This document shows, one piece after another, positions 1 through 10,047 of a stretch of 64,000 nt of DNA; the first letter of the stretch is position 1; every line of letters starts with the position of its first letter. Origin of the DNA: an uncultured Paracoccaceae bacterium (lineage in GTDB: Bacteria; Pseudomonadota; Alphaproteobacteria; Rhodobacterales; Rhodobacteraceae); the NCBI GenBank assembly GCA_937864535.1, contig CALMJS010000016.1:62001-126000 (forward strand). Direction: 5' to 3'. The notes beneath the pieces are model-generated. The model searched no databases. It saw nothing but the letters and a program-made list of their open reading frames with translations, and had not been told where the DNA came from. The translations under genes and the position numbers were made by a program.

Positions 1-1
1 T

Positions 2-268
2 ACCAAACAGAACGCCGGATCGTTCCATATTGGCGTGATGCGCACCGATGGCAGCGATGAACGTCTGTTGTCCTCCGCCTCGGCCGGTTATCTGGACGAA
101 GGTCCGACTTGGGCCCCGAATGGCCGGGTGCTGATGTTCTTCCGCGAACGTCTGGGCGCGGATGGCGGGCCTTCGCTCTATTCGGTGGATATCTCGGGCC
201 GCAACCTGCGGCAGATCCCGACCAACGGCTTTGCCTCTGACCCGTCGTGGGGGCCGCTGCGGCCCTGA
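2..268 (+). CDS. tolB: TolB, C-terminal part (Tol-Pal system beta-propeller), cut by window start
   Basis: This is the last 88 codons of TolB, the periplasmic beta-propeller that links the Tol energy-transducing complex to the lipoprotein Pal during outer-membrane constriction. The visible protein holds typical TolB propeller blades: [13 protein letters not shown], then [18 protein letters not shown], and a C-terminal DPSWGPL segment. The reading frame is open from base 2 to the stop at 266-268, so the start lies upstream of the window. It is followed by pal and cpoB in the conserved tolB-pal-cpoB order, which supports the call. Confidence 0.93.
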   Translation, partial: TKQNAGSFHIGVMRTDGSDERLLSSASAGYLDEGPTWAPNGRVLMFFRERLGADGGPSLYSVDISGRNLRQIPTNGFASDPSWGPLRP

Positions 269-372
269 TGACAGCGGTGTGACAAAACCGTGAACAGGCG
301 CGGGCGGATTCCCAAAGCCGTCTGCCCGTGCTAAACAAGACATAACGAGCACATAATCACAGGATCACCCCT

Positions 373-897
373 ATGCGCATTCTGACCCTTGCGGCGCTGA
401 CCGCTCTCGCGCTGAGCACAGCCGCCTGTACCCGTCCTGACCGTTTTGGCGGCGATGGTTCCACCGATCCGAACGCTGCTGCCGGTATGGGCGCGGGCGG
501 CGTTGGCGTTTCCGGCCTTGGCGATCCGAACGATCCCAACAGCCCGGCCTATTTCCAGGCCGTGATCGGCGACCGCGTGTTGTTTGCGGTGGACCAGTCG
601 GTTCTGTCGCCCGAGGCGATGCTGACGCTGGATGGTCAGGCGCAGTGGTTGATCGGCCACGGCTATAACGTCGTGATCGAAGGCCACGCCGACGAACAGG
701 GCACCCGCGAATACAACCTCGCGCTGGGGGCTCGCCGTGCTAACGCCGTGTTTGAATATCTGGTGTCCAAGGGCGTGAATGCGTCGCAGCTGCGCACCAT
801 TTCCTATGGCAAGGAGCGCCCGGTCGCGACCTGTGCCGCTGACACCTGCTATAGCCAGAACCGTCGCGCTGTGACGGCGATCCAGCTGGGCATGTAA
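373..897 (+). CDS. pal: Peptidoglycan-associated lipoprotein Pal
   Basis: Pal is an outer-membrane lipoprotein that binds peptidoglycan and, with TolB, tethers the outer membrane. The 174-residue protein starts with a short hydrophobic signal peptide ending in a lipobox (STAAC, Cys19 as the lipidated residue). A Gly/Ala/Pro-rich linker follows, then an OmpA-like domain at about residues 60-170 with the signature IEGHADEQGTREYNLALG and a second RRAVT end motif. The start ATG has an AGGA-type ribosome site just upstream. It sits 104 bp after tolB and 24 bp before cpoB. Length and layout match the family. Confidence 0.95.
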   Translation: MRILTLAALTALALSTAACTRPDRFGGDGSTDPNAAAGMGAGGVGVSGLGDPNDPNSPAYFQAVIGDRVLFAVDQSVLSPEAMLTLDGQAQWLIGHGYNVVIEGHADEQGTREYNLALGARRANAVFEYLVSKGVNASQLRTISYGKERPVATCAADTCYSQNRRAVTAIQLGM

Positions 898-921
898 TCG
901 AAACCGCCGGGGAGCCGACGC

Positions 922-1782
922 ATGATCCGTACCATCGCCCTTTCACTCGCGCTGGCCGTGTCCCTGCCATTGGCCGCCCCGGCGCAAGATACCGCAACTC
1001 TGGCGGATATCCGCCAGCAGTTGACCACTCTCTATTCCGATATCCAGTCGCTCAAGTCCGAACTGACAACCTCTGGCGCCTTGACCCAAGGTGTGGCGGG
1101 TAGCACGCCGCTGGATCGTCTGAACGCGATCGAGGCGGAACTGACCCGCCTGACCGCCAAGGCAGAGCAGCTGGAATACCGTATCAACCAGGTAGTCAGC
1201 GACGGCACCAACCGGATCGGCGATCTGGAATTCCGTCTGTGCGAACTCGAAGAGGGATGCGATATCTCGACCCTCGGCGATACGCCCTCGCTTGGCGGCG
1301 CGGCACCTGCCACGGACGGGGCTGTGACCGGTGCCACGCCGGCGACTGGCGGCCCGAGTGCGGTTCCGACGACCCCGCCGCCCGCCGCCCCTCAGTTGGC
1401 CGTGGCCGAACAGGGCGACTTCGATGCCGCGCTGGCGATGATGGAAGAGGGCGATTTTGCGGGCGCCGTCGCCGGGTTCGAAGCGTTCTCCATGACCTAT
1501 CCCGGCAGTCCCCTGTCGCAGCGGGCCCATTACCTGCGCGGCGAGAGCTATGAATCGATGGGCGAAATGACCAACGCCGCCCGGGCCTATCTGGATGCGT
1601 TTTCCGCCAACCAGACCGGAGACGGCGCCCCTGACGCGCTGTTCAAACTGGGTTTCTCGCTGGGCGCCATTGGCCAGACGCAGGATGCCTGTATCACGCT
1701 GTCGCTGGTCCCGACCCGTTTCCCCAATAGCGATGCGGCGCTGGATGCACAGGCTGCGGCACGCGGCTTGGGATGTCAGTAG
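922..1782 (+). CDS. cpoB: Tol-Pal system protein CpoB (YbgF)
   Basis: CpoB is a periplasmic protein that coordinates peptidoglycan synthesis with Tol-Pal-driven outer-membrane constriction. The 286-residue product has a Sec signal peptide (about residues 1-21, ending APAQ), a predicted coiled coil at roughly 25-95 (TLADIRQQL...AIEAELTRL), and a Pro/Ala-rich linker. A C-terminal TPR domain covers about 165-285, with repeats such as GDFAGAVAGFEAF and SPLSQRAHYLRGESY. It follows pal directly, and its 3' end overlaps the tilS start by 10 bp. The family call rests on the coiled coil plus TPR layout and the gene order. Confidence 0.92.
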   Translation: MIRTIALSLALAVSLPLAAPAQDTATLADIRQQLTTLYSDIQSLKSELTTSGALTQGVAGSTPLDRLNAIEAELTRLTAKAEQLEYRINQVVSDGTNRIGDLEFRLCELEEGCDISTLGDTPSLGGAAPATDGAVTGATPATGGPSAVPTTPPPAAPQLAVAEQGDFDAALAMMEEGDFAGAVAGFEAFSMTYPGSPLSQRAHYLRGESYESMGEMTNAARAYLDAFSANQTGDGAPDALFKLGFSLGAIGQTQDACITLSLVPTRFPNSDAALDAQAAARGLGCQ

Positions 1783-3020
1783 ACCTGGACTGGCTGATGC
1801 AGCAGGGCGCGGATGCGGTGCTGCTGCGACCCGTCTATGCGGCCTTTTCAAACGTTTCGCATTCGCTCGCTGTCGCCGTATCCGGCGGTGGCGACTCTGT
1901 CGCCTTGCTGCATCTGGCGGACCGCGTTGCCCGCCACAGGGGCCAAGCGCTGAGCGCGGTGACGGTCGATCACGGTTTGCGGCCCGAAGCCGCGGCAGAG
2001 GCCGCAGGCGTTGCGGCGTTTTGCGCGGCGCGCGGTATTCCCCATCAGACGCTGAGGTGGGACGGGACAGCGGCCAAGGGCAATATCATGGCCGCCGCTC
2101 GTGCGGCCCGGTATCAACTCATTGCGGACTGGGCACTGGGACAGGGGATTGACCACGTTCTGGTCGGACACACCGCCGATGACGAGGCCGAAACGGTCCT
2201 GTTGCAGCTGGGGCGCGGCGCGGGGGTGGATGGTCTGGCCGGTCTGGACCCCAGCATGCAGCGCTATGGTGTCAAATTGTCGCGGCCCCTGTGGCAGACC
2301 CGCCGTGACGACCTGCGCGACTATCTGACACGCCACGGTGTCGCGTGGGTCGATGATCCTACCAATGACGACACCCGTTATCTGCGCCCAAGGTTGCGTG
2401 CCGCCCGCCCGGATCTGGACGATCTGGGGCTGTCGGTCGAGGCGCTGACGCAGGTGGCCTTTGCCCAGAAAATGGCCAAGGCCGCGCTGGATCACTACAC
2501 CCGGCAAGAGGTGGATCGCCATGTGGTGTTCGATTTTGGCGACGCGATTTTGCCCCAGAACTTGGCTCTCCCCCAAGATATCGAGCGCCGGATTTGGCGG
2601 TCTATTCTGGGCTGGATCGGCGGCGGACCCTATGCGCCGCGCCAATCTGCCTTGGACTCTTTGGCAAATTCGGTTCGGGCCGGCGTGGACCATACCGTGC
2701 ATGACTGCCGGATCACCGTCCGGCAGGGCAGGGTTCGGGTGACGCGGGAATGGAACGCGGTGCGCGATCTGGTCTGCGGAACACAGGACCTGTGGGACCG
2801 TCGGTGGCGGCTAGAGGGGCCGCATGATCGCCGCTTCTGTGTTCGTGCCCTTGGCGCGGACGGTTTGGCGCAGAGTCCCGAATGGCGTGCCTCTGGCCAA
2901 CCGCGTCCGACGCTGCTGGCGTCGCCGGCGGTTTGGCAAAATGACCGGTTGGTTGCGGCCCCGCTGGCCGGATTTGGCAGCGATTGGTCGGTAAAGTTGA
3001 TCGAACCACACACTACTTAG
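1773..3020 (+). CDS. tilS: tRNA(Ile)-lysidine synthase TilS
   Basis: TilS attaches lysine to C34 of the CAU-anticodon isoleucine tRNA, changing its specificity from Met to Ile. The diagnostic PP-loop SGGGDS lies at residues 37-42, followed by VTVDHGLR and GHTADDEAETVLL (N-type ATP-pyrophosphatase core, to about residue 220). The remainder is the less conserved substrate-binding and C-terminal region; at 415 residues it is typical in size. The ATG at 1773 lies inside the cpoB 3' end, so the two genes are probably translationally coupled. The order cpoB-tilS-ftsH is common in alphaproteobacteria. Confidence 0.93.
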   Translation: MSVDLDWLMQQGADAVLLRPVYAAFSNVSHSLAVAVSGGGDSVALLHLADRVARHRGQALSAVTVDHGLRPEAAAEAAGVAAFCAARGIPHQTLRWDGTAAKGNIMAAARAARYQLIADWALGQGIDHVLVGHTADDEAETVLLQLGRGAGVDGLAGLDPSMQRYGVKLSRPLWQTRRDDLRDYLTRHGVAWVDDPTNDDTRYLRPRLRAARPDLDDLGLSVEALTQVAFAQKMAKAALDHYTRQEVDRHVVFDFGDAILPQNLALPQDIERRIWRSILGWIGGGPYAPRQSALDSLANSVRAGVDHTVHDCRITVRQGRVRVTREWNAVRDLVCGTQDLWDRRWRLEGPHDRRFCVRALGADGLAQSPEWRASGQPRPTLLASPAVWQNDRLVAAPLAGFGSDWSVKLIEPHTT

Positions 3021-3115
3021 CAGATGGTGCATTGAACCTCTCGTGCTGATCCCTATTTTAGGGGACAAGTATCTGTTCGTTTCTGAGCAGATTAGAAGTC
3101 AGAGGAGTTCCCCCT

Positions 3116-5026
3116 TTGGGCAACGCAAGAAACATCGTCTTCTGGGTCGTCCTGTTTTTGCTGGTCGTCTCGCTTTTCAAGGTGTTCACGTCCAGTGATA
3201 CGGTGCTGCAATCCACCACCCGTAATTATTCTGAATTTATTCAGGCCGTTGATGCCGGGCAGGTGGCCAGTGTGACGCTCGATGGCGAGCAGGCCAAGTA
3301 TATCGGGACCGATAACAAACAATATGTGACGATCCTTCCGCAGGATGCGCAGGTCACCGATCTGCTGATCGCCAAGGGCGTCCCGGTCAAGGCCGACGCC
3401 CAGCAGCAGTCCACGTTCCAGGCGGTGATTCTCTCGCTGCTGCCGTTCCTGCTGTTGATTGCCGTCTGGGTCTATTTCATGAACCGCATGCAGGGCGGTG
3501 GCCGTGGCGGTGCGATGGGCTTTGGCAAGTCGCGGGCCAAGTTGCTGACCGAAAAGCAGGGCCGTGTGACGTTTGACGACGTGGCCGGGATCGACGAAGC
3601 CAAGGAAGAACTGGAAGAGATCGTCGAATTCCTGCGCAATCCGCAGAAATTCAGCCGTCTTGGCGGCAAGATCCCCAAGGGTGCGCTGCTGGTTGGCCCT
3701 CCGGGCACAGGTAAAACGCTGCTGGCCCGCGCAATTGCGGGTGAGGCTGGCGTGCCGTTCTTTACCATCTCGGGGTCCGACTTTGTCGAAATGTTCGTCG
3801 GTGTTGGTGCGTCCCGCGTCCGCGACATGTTCGAGCAGGCCAAGAAAAACGCGCCCTGTATCGTCTTTATCGACGAAATCGACGCTGTGGGCCGTCATCG
3901 CGGTGCCGGTTACGGCGGCGGTAACGATGAACGTGAACAGACGCTGAACCAGCTCCTCGTCGAAATGGACGGGTTCGAGGCGAACGAGGGCGTGATCATC
4001 ATCGCCGCCACCAACCGCCGTGACGTTCTGGACCCCGCCTTGCTGCGTCCGGGCCGTTTCGATCGTCAGATCACCGTGCCGAACCCCGATATCAAGGGTC
4101 GCGAAAAGATCCTTGGCGTGCATGCCAAGAAAACCCCGCTGGGTCCCGACGTCGATCTGCGCATCATCGCGCGCGGCACACCGGGCTTCTCGGGTGCTGA
4201 CCTGATGAACCTCGTGAACGAAGCCGCGCTGATGGCGGCCCGCGTTGGTCGCCGGTTCGTCACGATGGTCGATTTCGAAAACGCCAAAGACAAGGTCATG
4301 ATGGGCGCAGAGCGTCGCAGCATGGTCCTGACCCAAGACCAGAAAGAGAAAACCGCCTATCACGAGGCTGGCCACGCTGTTGTGGGTCTGTCGCTGCCGG
4401 AATGCGATCCCGTCTACAAGGCGACGATCATCCCGCGCGGCGGTGCGCTGGGGATGGTGGTGTCTCTGCCCGAGATGGACCGCCTGAACTGGCACCGCGC
4501 CGAATGCCAGCAAAAACTGGCGATGACCATGGCCGGAAAGGCTGCGGAAATCCTCAAGTATGGTGCGGATAACGTGTCGAACGGTCCAGCGGGGGATATC
4601 CAGCAGGCGTCAGCCTTGGCCCGTGCGATGGTGCTGCGCTGGGGCATGTCGGACAAGGTCGGCAACGTTGACTACTCGGAGGCCGCAGACGGCTATTCGG
4701 GCAGCACGGCCGGGTTCTCTGTCTCTGCCCATACCAAGGAACTGATCGAGGAAGAGGTTCGCGCCTTTATCCAAGAAGGTTACGACACCGCCTATCGCAT
4801 TCTGACCGAAAAGAATGAGGAATGGGAACGTCTGGCGCAGGGTCTGTTGGAATACGAGACCCTGACCGGCGAGGAAATCGCCCGTGTCATGCGTGGCGAG
4901 CCGCCCCAAGGTGGCGATCACGACGCGGATCATTCGGACAACGGATCAGTGACGGCCCTGCCCAAAACCCGCAAACTGCGCAAGCCGGCGGTAGATGGCG
5001 GGCTCGAGCCCGAGCCGACCGCGTGA
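3116..5026 (+). CDS. ftsH: ATP-dependent zinc metalloprotease FtsH
   Basis: FtsH is the membrane-anchored AAA+ protease that degrades short-lived and damaged membrane and soluble proteins. Two transmembrane segments (about residues 6-25 and 102-121) flank a periplasmic loop. The AAA domain has Walker A GPPGTGKT (194-201), Walker [13 protein letters not shown] and the [20 protein letters not shown] second region of homology. The protease domain has the zinc motif HEAGH at 416-420. The start is a TTG at 3116 preceded by AGAGGAG; the N-terminus [10 protein letters not shown] fits the family. At 636 residues it is full length. The 4-bp overlap with the next gene (GTGA) suggests coupling. Confidence 0.97.
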   Translation: MGNARNIVFWVVLFLLVVSLFKVFTSSDTVLQSTTRNYSEFIQAVDAGQVASVTLDGEQAKYIGTDNKQYVTILPQDAQVTDLLIAKGVPVKADAQQQSTFQAVILSLLPFLLLIAVWVYFMNRMQGGGRGGAMGFGKSRAKLLTEKQGRVTFDDVAGIDEAKEELEEIVEFLRNPQKFSRLGGKIPKGALLVGPPGTGKTLLARAIAGEAGVPFFTISGSDFVEMFVGVGASRVRDMFEQAKKNAPCIVFIDEIDAVGRHRGAGYGGGNDEREQTLNQLLVEMDGFEANEGVIIIAATNRRDVLDPALLRPGRFDRQITVPNPDIKGREKILGVHAKKTPLGPDVDLRIIARGTPGFSGADLMNLVNEAALMAARVGRRFVTMVDFENAKDKVMMGAERRSMVLTQDQKEKTAYHEAGHAVVGLSLPECDPVYKATIIPRGGALGMVVSLPEMDRLNWHRAECQQKLAMTMAGKAAEILKYGADNVSNGPAGDIQQASALARAMVLRWGMSDKVGNVDYSEAADGYSGSTAGFSVSAHTKELIEEEVRAFIQEGYDTAYRILTEKNEEWERLAQGLLEYETLTGEEIARVMRGEPPQGGDHDADHSDNGSVTALPKTRKLRKPAVDGGLEPEPTA

Positions 5027-5808
5027 GCGTGACATCTCAAAACGACTGGAACCCCGAAACCTACGCAAGGTTTCGGGGTTTGCGTTTGCGCCCTGCGATT
5101 GATCTGATCCAGCAGATCGCGGCAGTTCCGGCGGGGGACGTGGTCGATCTGGGCTGCGGGGCAGGGGCGGTTGGCGATGCCTTGGGCGAACGGTTCAATG
5201 GCCATCGCATCATCGGCGTCGACAGCAGCGAGGCGATGCTGGTCAAAGCGGCGGAAACGCGGTCCTATGACGATCTGGTCCATGCCGATATCGCCCACTG
5301 GCAACCCGCCCGCGCGCCGGCGGTGGTATTTAGCAATGCCGCGCTGAACTGGCTGAACAATCACGACCGGTTGTTGCCCCGTCTGGCCGGGTATCTGGCC
5401 CCCGGCGGAGTTCTGGCCTTTCAGGTGCCGGGCCAGCATGATGCGCCCAGCCATGCCTTGGCGCGGGAGGTCGCGGTACGGCGGTTTCCTGCGGTGTTCG
5501 GGACTGGCGGATGGAATGCGGATGTGCTGACACCGGCTGAATATCACGCGATCCTGTCGCCCTCGGGGGCGGTGAATGTCTGGGAAACCAGCTATTGTCA
5601 GCGCCTTGCGCCGGTCGAGGAGGGCCATCCTGTCCGGGCCTTTACGCAGTCTACCTATTTGCGCCCGATATTGGATCGACTGGACGACGCCCAGCAGGCG
5701 GATTATCTGGCGACCTATGATGCGGCGCTGGCGCTGGCCTATCCCCTGAGGGCCGACGGGTCGGTGCTGTTCCCCTTCCGACGTGTCTTTGCTGTGGTGG
5801 TGACCTGA
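5023..5808 (+). CDS. SAM-dependent methyltransferase, trans-aconitate 2-methyltransferase-like
   Basis: This 261-residue class I methyltransferase resembles Tam, which methylates trans-aconitate, a spontaneous inhibitor of aconitase. The N-terminus ([17 protein letters not shown]) has the Tam pattern; motif I is [10 protein letters not shown] from residue 42, motif II-like FSNAALNWL and a [10 protein letters not shown] strand follow. I chose GTG 5023, which overlaps the ftsH stop; a second GTG lies at 5029. A perfect 12-bp hairpin (5050-5080) falls inside codons 10-20, described separately. The exact substrate cannot be read from sequence, so other small-molecule methyltransferase activities remain possible. 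It ends overlapping the next start (TGATG). Confidence 0.75.
   Translation: MSVTSQNDWNPETYARFRGLRLRPAIDLIQQIAAVPAGDVVDLGCGAGAVGDALGERFNGHRIIGVDSSEAMLVKAAETRSYDDLVHADIAHWQPARAPAVVFSNAALNWLNNHDRLLPRLAGYLAPGGVLAFQVPGQHDAPSHALAREVAVRRFPAVFGTGGWNADVLTPAEYHAILSPSGAVNVWETSYCQRLAPVEEGHPVRAFTQSTYLRPILDRLDDAQQADYLATYDAALALAYPLRADGSVLFPFRRVFAVVVT
5050..5080 (+). terminator. Perfect 12-bp hairpin inside the 5' coding region after ftsH
   Basis: AACCCCGAAACC at 5050-5061 pairs perfectly with GGTTTCGGGGTT at 5069-5080 across a 7-base loop; TGCGTTTGCG follows. It lies 24 bp past the ftsH stop but within codons 10-20 of the methyltransferase. It lacks a strong U-tract, so it may be a partial terminator, an attenuator or an mRNA 3'-end stabiliser for ftsH. 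Confidence 0.55.
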
Positions 5809-6392
5809 TGCCTGCGCTCTTGCCGACTGACTATTATGCGACCGTGACGTGGCTGGGCTATGTGCCGTGCTTTCCCGAGGATCGGAAGATTGAAACCGTG
5901 GCCGTGAGCGCGATGCCGCTGGATTTCGCCGGCCATGCGCCCGATGTCCATGCCGGTCTGACGCGGGCCTCTTGCAGTCGGGTGTCCCAGCAGCATCCGC
6001 GCGGCACCGACATTCGCAACGTGCGGCAATTGTCGATCCTCTCGGCCGAGGAATTGGCGGTGATCGCCGAGAAACTGGACCTGCCGTCGATTGATCCGAC
6101 GTGGGTCGGGGCGTCGATCATTCTGTCGGGCATTCCCGATTTCACCCATGTTCCGCCGTCTTCGCGCCTGCAGGCGGAAAACGGGACGACGCTGGTCGTC
6201 GACATGGAAAACCGTCCGTGTCATATCGTGTCCCGCACGATCGAGGCAGACCGCCCCGGCCATGGCAAGGGGTTCAAAACCGCTGCCAATGGACGCCGCG
6301 GCGTGACGGCCTGGGTGGAACGTCCCGGCCTCTTAGAGATCGGGACGCGGCTGCGTTTGCATATCCCGGATCAGCGGGCTTGGGCTCCATAG
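5808..6392 (+). CDS. MOSC domain-containing protein
   Basis: MOSC domains are found in molybdenum cofactor sulfurases and in mARC/YiiM-like proteins that bind Moco or carry sulfur. This 194-residue protein is a stand-alone MOSC domain: HAGLTRASCSR places a conserved Cys after the GLTR-like strand, then HPRGTDIRNVRQLSILSAEE, WVGASIILSG and a C-terminal GVTAWVERPG strand. The start overlaps the upstream stop by one base. No Moco biosynthesis gene is adjacent, but a Moco enzyme (xanthine dehydrogenase) is encoded about 18 kb away. The specific reaction is unknown. Confidence 0.82.
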   Translation: MPALLPTDYYATVTWLGYVPCFPEDRKIETVAVSAMPLDFAGHAPDVHAGLTRASCSRVSQQHPRGTDIRNVRQLSILSAEELAVIAEKLDLPSIDPTWVGASIILSGIPDFTHVPPSSRLQAENGTTLVVDMENRPCHIVSRTIEADRPGHGKGFKTAANGRRGVTAWVERPGLLEIGTRLRLHIPDQRAWAP

Positions 6393-6545
6393 GCACACGG
6401 CGTTTCCAATACGAACGGCGCAAAGGGCTAAGCGGCGATTCTCGTGGGGATTCGGTCGTAAAATGGTCTTTTAGGTTGTTCACGCCGCGATACACCTATG
6501 GCACGGACCGGCGGGAGGAGCCGATCCGATGCCAAGGGAAGAGAC

Positions 6546-8222
6546 ATGACGTTCAAAACCGACATCGAGATCGCCCGCGAGGCGAAGAAGCAGCCGATAC
6601 AGGACATCGGCGCCAAATTGGGGATCGGATCCGATGATCTGCTGCCCTACGGCCACGACAAGGCCAAGCTGAGCCAGCGCTTCATCGACAGCGTACAGGA
6701 TCGCCCGAACGGCAAGCTGATCCTCGTCACCGCCATCAACCCGACGCCTGCGGGCGAAGGGAAGACCACCACCACCGTGGGTCTGGGCGATGGCCTGAAC
6801 CGGATCGGCAAGCGGGCCGCGATCTGCATTCGCGAAGCCAGCCTCGGGCCGAACTTTGGGATGAAGGGCGGCGCTGCGGGGGGCGGTCACGCCCAAGTGG
6901 TGCCGATGGAGGATATGAACCTCCACTTTACCGGCGATTTCCACGCGATCACCAGCGCCCACAACCTGCTGTCGGCGATGATCGACAACCATATCTACTG
7001 GGGCAACGAACTCGAAATCGACATTCGCCGCGTCGTCTGGCGGCGGGTGATGGATATGAACGATCGGGCGCTGCGTCAGATCAACGTGTCGCTGGGCGGG
7101 GTGGCCAATGGTTTCCCGCGCGAGGCGGGCTTTGACATCACGGTTGCCTCCGAAGTCATGGCGATCCTGTGCCTGTCGCGCGACCTTCAGGATTTGCAGA
7201 AACGTCTGGGCGACATGATCGTCGCCTATCGCCGCGATAAATCGCCGGTCTATTGCCGTGATCTCAAGGCGGATGGCGCAATGACGGTCCTGCTCAAGGA
7301 TGCGATGCAGCCGAACCTCGTGCAGACGCTGGAAAACAATCCAGCCTTTGTGCATGGCGGGCCGTTCGCCAATATCGCGCATGGCTGCAACTCGGTCATC
7401 GCGACGACGACCGCTCTGAAAATCGCGGATTATGTCGTGACCGAGGCCGGTTTCGGCGCCGATCTGGGTGCGGAAAAGTTCTTTGATATCAAGTGCCGCA
7501 AGGCCGGTCTGACGCCCGATGCGGCGGTGATCGTGGCGACCGTGCGCGCGATGAAGATGAACGGTGGCGTCGCCAAGGCCGACCTTGGTGCGGAAAACGT
7601 CGATGCGGTGAAAAAGGGCTGCCCGAACCTTGGCCGTCACATTGCCAACGTCAAATCCTTTGGCGTGCCGGTGGTCGTGGCGATCAACCATTTCTATTCG
7701 GATACCGACGCCGAGGTCGAGGCCGTGCAGGCCTACGTCAAGGCGCAGGGGGCCGAAGCGATCCTGTGTAAACACTGGGCCAAAGGGTCCGAGGGGATCG
7801 AGGATCTGGCGCGCAAGGTCGTGCAACTGGCCGAGAGCGGTGCCTCGCACTTTGCGCCGCTCTATCCCGATGACATGGGCCTGTTCGCCAAGATCGAAAC
7901 CATCGCAAAGCGCATCTATCATGCTGACGAAGTGATCGCGGACAAATCAATCCGCGACCAGCTGCGCCAGTGGGAGGCGGCTGGCTATGGACATCTGCCG
8001 ATCTGTATGGCCAAGACCCAGTATTCGTTCTCGACCGATCCCAATCTGCGCGGCGCGCCGACGGGCCATTCGGTGCCGGTCCGCGAGGTCCGGCTGTCGG
8101 CGGGGGCAGGGTTCGTTGTGGTCATCTGCGGCGAGATCATGACCATGCCCGGTCTGCCCAAGGTGCCGAGCGCGGAAACGATCCGGTTGAACGACAACGG
8201 CCAGATAGAAGGTTTGTTCTGA
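6546..8222 (+). CDS. fhs: Formate-tetrahydrofolate ligase
   Basis: Fhs makes 10-formyl-THF from formate, THF and ATP, feeding one-carbon metabolism. The 558-residue protein has the family P-loop-like motif [12 protein letters not shown] from residue 66, the [19 protein letters not shown] segment, and the C-terminal [15 protein letters not shown] motif. The ATG at 6546 was chosen over an upstream in-frame ATG because [10 protein letters not shown] aligns with the family N-terminus and AAGGGAAGAG provides a ribosome site. folD follows 72 bp downstream on the same strand, so the pair can interconvert formate and methylene-THF. Confidence 0.97.
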   Translation: MTFKTDIEIAREAKKQPIQDIGAKLGIGSDDLLPYGHDKAKLSQRFIDSVQDRPNGKLILVTAINPTPAGEGKTTTTVGLGDGLNRIGKRAAICIREASLGPNFGMKGGAAGGGHAQVVPMEDMNLHFTGDFHAITSAHNLLSAMIDNHIYWGNELEIDIRRVVWRRVMDMNDRALRQINVSLGGVANGFPREAGFDITVASEVMAILCLSRDLQDLQKRLGDMIVAYRRDKSPVYCRDLKADGAMTVLLKDAMQPNLVQTLENNPAFVHGGPFANIAHGCNSVIATTTALKIADYVVTEAGFGADLGAEKFFDIKCRKAGLTPDAAVIVATVRAMKMNGGVAKADLGAENVDAVKKGCPNLGRHIANVKSFGVPVVVAINHFYSDTDAEVEAVQAYVKAQGAEAILCKHWAKGSEGIEDLARKVVQLAESGASHFAPLYPDDMGLFAKIETIAKRIYHADEVIADKSIRDQLRQWEAAGYGHLPICMAKTQYSFSTDPNLRGAPTGHSVPVREVRLSAGAGFVVVICGEIMTMPGLPKVPSAETIRLNDNGQIEGLF

Positions 8223-8294
8223 GTGCGGCGCGGGGCAGGGATCAACTCTGCCCCGGACGGCCAAGCTCGGAGGGGATACACATAAGGGGAAGCG

Positions 8295-9188
8295 ATGAGC
8301 GCCAAAGTAATCGACGGCAAGGCATTTGCCGCAACAGTGCGGGAAAAGGTTGCAGGGCATGTCGCCCGGCTCAAGGCAGATCACGGGATCACCCCCGGTC
8401 TGGCCGTAGTTCTGGTCGGCGAAGACCCCGCCAGCCAGGTCTACGTCCGGTCCAAGGGCAAGCAGACCGTCGAAGTGGGGATGAACTCCTACGAACACAA
8501 GCTGCCTGCGGAGACCTCCGAGGCGGATCTCTTGGCGCTGATCGACCAGTTGAACTCTGATCCGACTGTGCACGGAATTTTGGTGCAATTGCCGCTGCCG
8601 GGGCATTTGAACTCTGATCTGGTGATCAACAGCATTTCGCCTGCCAAGGACGTGGACGGGTTCCACATCTCGAACGTTGGGCTGCTAGGAACCGGGCAGA
8701 AGTCCATGGTGCCCTGTACACCGCTGGGCTGTCTGATGATGCTGCGCGACCATCATGGGTCGCTGCCGGGCATGAACGCGGTGGTGATCGGTCGCTCGAA
8801 CATCGTCGGCAAACCGATGGCGCAACTCTTGCTGAACGATAGCTGCACGGTGACCATCGCCCATAGCCGCACCAAGGACATCGAGGCCGTCGTGCGTCAG
8901 GCCGATATCGTGGTGGCTGCTGTTGGCCGTCCTGAAATGGTCAAGGGCACGTGGATCAAGCCGGGTGCGACGGTTATCGACGTGGGTATCAACCGCATCG
9001 ATATCGAAGGCGGCAAAACCCGTCTGGTCGGCGACTGCGACTATGACAGCTGCGCCGAGGTTGCCGGTGCTATCACGCCGGTGCCGGGCGGTGTTGGTCC
9101 GATGACGATTGCCTGTCTGCTGGCCAATACCGTCACGGCCTGCTGCCGCGCCAATGGTCTGGCCGAGCCGGAGGGGCTGACCGCCTAA
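8295..9188 (+). CDS. folD: Bifunctional methylene-THF dehydrogenase/cyclohydrolase FolD
   Basis: FolD oxidises 5,10-methylene-THF to methenyl-THF with NADP and hydrolyses this to 10-formyl-THF. The 297-residue protein carries the catalytic motif [16 protein letters not shown] (catalytic Lys in the YVRSK context), [11 protein letters not shown], the Rossmann segment [17 protein letters not shown] and the signature [13 protein letters not shown]. It is expected in the cytoplasm and works directly with fhs upstream. GGGGAAG precedes the ATG. A convergent terminator hairpin follows. Confidence 0.97.
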   Translation: MSAKVIDGKAFAATVREKVAGHVARLKADHGITPGLAVVLVGEDPASQVYVRSKGKQTVEVGMNSYEHKLPAETSEADLLALIDQLNSDPTVHGILVQLPLPGHLNSDLVINSISPAKDVDGFHISNVGLLGTGQKSMVPCTPLGCLMMLRDHHGSLPGMNAVVIGRSNIVGKPMAQLLLNDSCTVTIAHSRTKDIEAVVRQADIVVAAVGRPEMVKGTWIKPGATVIDVGINRIDIEGGKTRLVGDCDYDSCAEVAGAITPVPGGVGPMTIACLLANTVTACCRANGLAEPEGLTA

Positions 9189-9211
9189 TCGGTCAGAGAT
9201 GCTGTGACATC

Positions 9212-9239
9212 AAACGCGGGGCCCAGTGTCCCGCGTTTT
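9212..9239. terminator. Bidirectional terminator between folD and pdeM
   Basis: AAACGCGGG at 9212-9220 pairs with CCCGCGTTT at 9230-9238, with T/A tracts on both sides. It sits between the folD stop and the convergent pdeM stop (9238-9240), so it can terminate both transcripts. Confidence 0.75.
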
Positions 9240-9906
9240 ACGTTTGCAGGCTGTGTTTACGTTCCAGCGGCACGGCAATGCAGCGCGGTCCGGTTACAAT
9301 GGCAATCGCCAGATCCTGAAACAGGTCGCGCAGCGGGGGCCGTGTTGCGGGCATGCCGCCGGTATAGGTGCCATAGGCGGGTAGGATCAGGCGGCGGCTG
9401 TCATAGACGAACGCCGGGCGGGACTGGCTCAGGATCGCATATTTCGGGTGATAATGCCCTGAAATTTCACCCACCGCCCCGTCCAGCGCGATATGGCGCA
9501 GGGTGAGCGGGCCGATCTCGACCTCGTCCAGATAATCGCCGCCCAGTTCGATGGGGCCTGCGTCGTGGTTTCCGGCAATCCAGACCCAGCTGCGACCGGC
9601 CTGCATCCGCGCCAGCCAGAGCTTTTCCGGGTCGCGCATCGCCTCGATCGCTTCGATATCGTCAAAGCTATCGCCGAGGCAGACCACCCGTTTCGGTGCG
9701 GTTGCCATAATGTCGGCATCCAGTCGCGATAGGGTGTCGCGGGTTTCATAGGGCGGTAGCATGGCCTGCCCCTTGCGGGCCTGACGATCGGATTTGCACA
9801 GATGCAGATCGGAAACGACCAAGGTCGCGCTATCGGGCATCCATAGCGCACCGGAGGGCAGGGCGGTCAGGGCAACGCCCATCAGGGAAAACTGATACTC
9901 GGACAT
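9238..9906 (-). CDS. pdeM: Ligase-associated DNA damage response endonuclease PdeM
   Basis: PdeM is a calcineurin-like metallophosphoesterase that in many bacteria accompanies a DNA ligase/exonuclease/helicase repair set. The 222-residue protein has the metal-binding series SDLHL (32-36), GDSFDD, GNHD and GHYHP in family order. The partner genes (ligase, LigD-like exonuclease, Lhr-type helicase) are not in this window, so the gene stands alone here. The start codon lies in MSEYQFSLMG. Its natural substrate is not settled for the family as a whole. Confidence 0.85.
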   Translation of the reverse strand: MSEYQFSLMGVALTALPSGALWMPDSATLVVSDLHLCKSDRQARKGQAMLPPYETRDTLSRLDADIMATAPKRVVCLGDSFDDIEAIEAMRDPEKLWLARMQAGRSWVWIAGNHDAGPIELGGDYLDEVEIGPLTLRHIALDGAVGEISGHYHPKYAILSQSRPAFVYDSRRLILPAYGTYTGGMPATRPPLRDLFQDLAIAIVTGPRCIAVPLERKHSLQT

Positions 9907-10047
9907 AGCGCCAGAATGCGGCCCGTCACGATTTGGTCAAGGGGGCAGTTGCGGGCGAGGCCGGTTTCTGGCGCACTGGCCTGTTTTGCACACAGTCAGC
10001 AAAATGGCCGCCCGGAGGCGGCCATTCGTAAGCGCGGCAATTGGGTC

